This document shows, in pieces, positions 4,304 to 5,097 of a stretch of DNA of 5,097 nucleotides. Within the stretch, counting starts at the first letter, position 1. Each line of letters opens with the position of its first letter. The position numbers were made by a program, and so were the translations under genes. Source of the DNA: an uncultured Bacteroidales bacterium (lineage in GTDB: Bacteria > Bacteroidota > Bacteroidia > Bacteroidales > Paludibacteraceae); NCBI GenBank assembly GCA_903929065.1, contig CAIYTJ010000207.1, positions 1 through 5,097 of the forward strand, written 5' to 3'. The notes beneath the pieces were generated by a model. The model ran no database searches, had not been told where the DNA came from, and worked only from the letters and a program-made list of their open reading frames with translations.

Positions 4304-5097
4304 ATGAAATTCACTTCGGCATTAAAACTCAAACTGATTTATGTGTTTCGCATTAATGATGCGGAGCATAAAGGTTGTCTGAAAATTGGAGAAGCAACCT
4401 CCGACAATGAGAATATCTGGGGACTAGAACCGAATAGCAAAGCATTGAACGAAGCAGCCAAAAAACGCATCAATCAATACACGCAAACGGCAGGAATCCC
4501 TTACGATTTGCTTTATACCGAAGTTTCAATATATGCCCAACAAGGTACAATAAAAGGCTTTACAGATACTGAAGTGCACAATATATTAATTCGTTCGGGC
4601 ATAAAACGCAAAACTTTCGATACACAAAATAAAGCTAATGAATGGTTCGAAACCGACCTTGAAACTGTAAAGAATGCCATTAAGGCGGTAAAAGAAGGTA
4701 AACAATCGCTCGGCGCTCACCAAATTACCGAAGATAAAAACCCGATTGTTTTCCGTCCGGAGCAGAAAGATGCCATTGATAAAACCAAAAAGCAATTCAA
4801 AAAGAGCAACCAAATGCTATGGAATGCCAAAATGCGCTTTGGTAAAACGCTTTCGGCATTGCAGGTGGTTAAAGATTTGAATTTCAACCGCACACTTATA
4901 CTCACCCATCGCCCGGTGGTGGATGCCGGATGGTTTGAAGATTTTGGAAAAATATTCTATGATAGACCTGAATACCGCTATGGTTCAAAAACCAACGGTG
5001 ATTCGTTCAACATTCTCGAAAAACAAAGTAAAAAGGGAGAAAGTAAGTATGTGGATATTTCGGTGAAACTGACCCACCGTTTCGGTGATATTGACCC
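4304..5097 (+). CDS. GIY-YIG/T5orf172-like nuclease fused to SF2 helicase (partial)
   Basis: The 264 codons in the window run off the right edge without a stop. Residues about 10-130 look like a GIY-YIG-superfamily domain of the T5orf172/Mug113 type: LIYVFRI (11-17), CLKIGEA (25-31), R55 in AAKKRINQY as the likely catalytic arginine, and E90 in FTDTEVHNIL as the likely metal-binding glutamate. A charged linker follows. The helicase part begins with FRPEQKDAI (150-158, Q-like entry), then WNAKMRFGKT (173-182, motif I/Walker A) and TLILTHRPVV (197-206, motif Ia). The later motifs, including the DEAD/DEAH box, lie beyond the window. Expected role: ATP-driven translocation or unwinding coupled to DNA cleavage, as in restriction endonuclease R subunits. 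The ATG at 4304 is the only start after an in-frame TAG at 4277-4279, 45 bp after the subunit-M stop, consistent with co-transcription despite the intervening palindrome. Confidence 0.85.
   Translation, partial: MKFTSALKLKLIYVFRINDAEHKGCLKIGEATSDNENIWGLEPNSKALNEAAKKRINQYTQTAGIPYDLLYTEVSIYAQQGTIKGFTDTEVHNILIRSGIKRKTFDTQNKANEWFETDLETVKNAIKAVKEGKQSLGAHQITEDKNPIVFRPEQKDAIDKTKKQFKKSNQMLWNAKMRFGKTLSALQVVKDLNFNRTLILTHRPVVDAGWFEDFGKIFYDRPEYRYGSKTNGDSFNILEKQSKKGESKYVDISVKLTHRFGDID

Noticed and set aside
4019..4905. Minus-strand open frames of 62-92 codons
   Set aside because: They are shadows of the M-like and helicase genes, whose plus-strand products carry recognisable motifs.

Overview
The window looks like an accessory, repeat-rich segment of a Bacteroidota chromosome, most likely a Bacteroidales-type genome. 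Three things point there. The genes have A-rich leaders with no Shine-Dalgarno sequence. Boxes matching the Bacteroidota -7 consensus TAnnTTTG lie upstream of two genes. The recognisable protein families are ones I know mainly from this phylum. The assignment rests on pattern recognition, not on a search.

Layout: (1) 1-302 holds a possible start of a leftward gene (1-36), a mostly featureless AT-rich spacer, and a heptamer repeat ending just before the first complete gene. (2) 303-1109 encodes a 268-aa conserved Bacteroidota protein of unknown function. It is bracketed by 34-bp imperfect inverted repeats (30/34 matches), and the right arm contains its stop codon. (3) 1175-1703 is a non-coding composite repeat array made of 25-bp units (most with a GGTGC/GCACC hairpin core), 20-bp GGGAC units and a 73-bp linker, with the whole module present about twice. 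(4) 1864-3171 encodes a 435-aa protein I do not recognise. (5) 3260-4258 encodes a 332-aa protein resembling the N-terminal half of an adenine-methyltransferase-type 'restriction endonuclease subunit M'. (6) 4304 to the window end is the start of a GIY-YIG/T5orf172-like nuclease domain joined to a superfamily 2 helicase.

Parts 5 and 6 form a likely co-directional restriction-modification-like defence cassette. The recognition/methylation-type subunit comes first, then an ATP-dependent nuclease-helicase that runs off the window. The unknown 435-aa gene is tied to this cassette by an almost perfect 46-bp direct repeat (45/46) that lies upstream of both genes and ends in a TAATTTTG box. Either it is a duplicated promoter giving shared control, or it is a footprint of insertion of the 435-aa gene in front of the cassette. 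This is the most interesting lead in the window. The subunit-M gene lacks a visible NPPY-type catalytic motif IV and ends inside a perfect 14-bp-stem palindrome, so the other half of the methyltransferase should be sought downstream.
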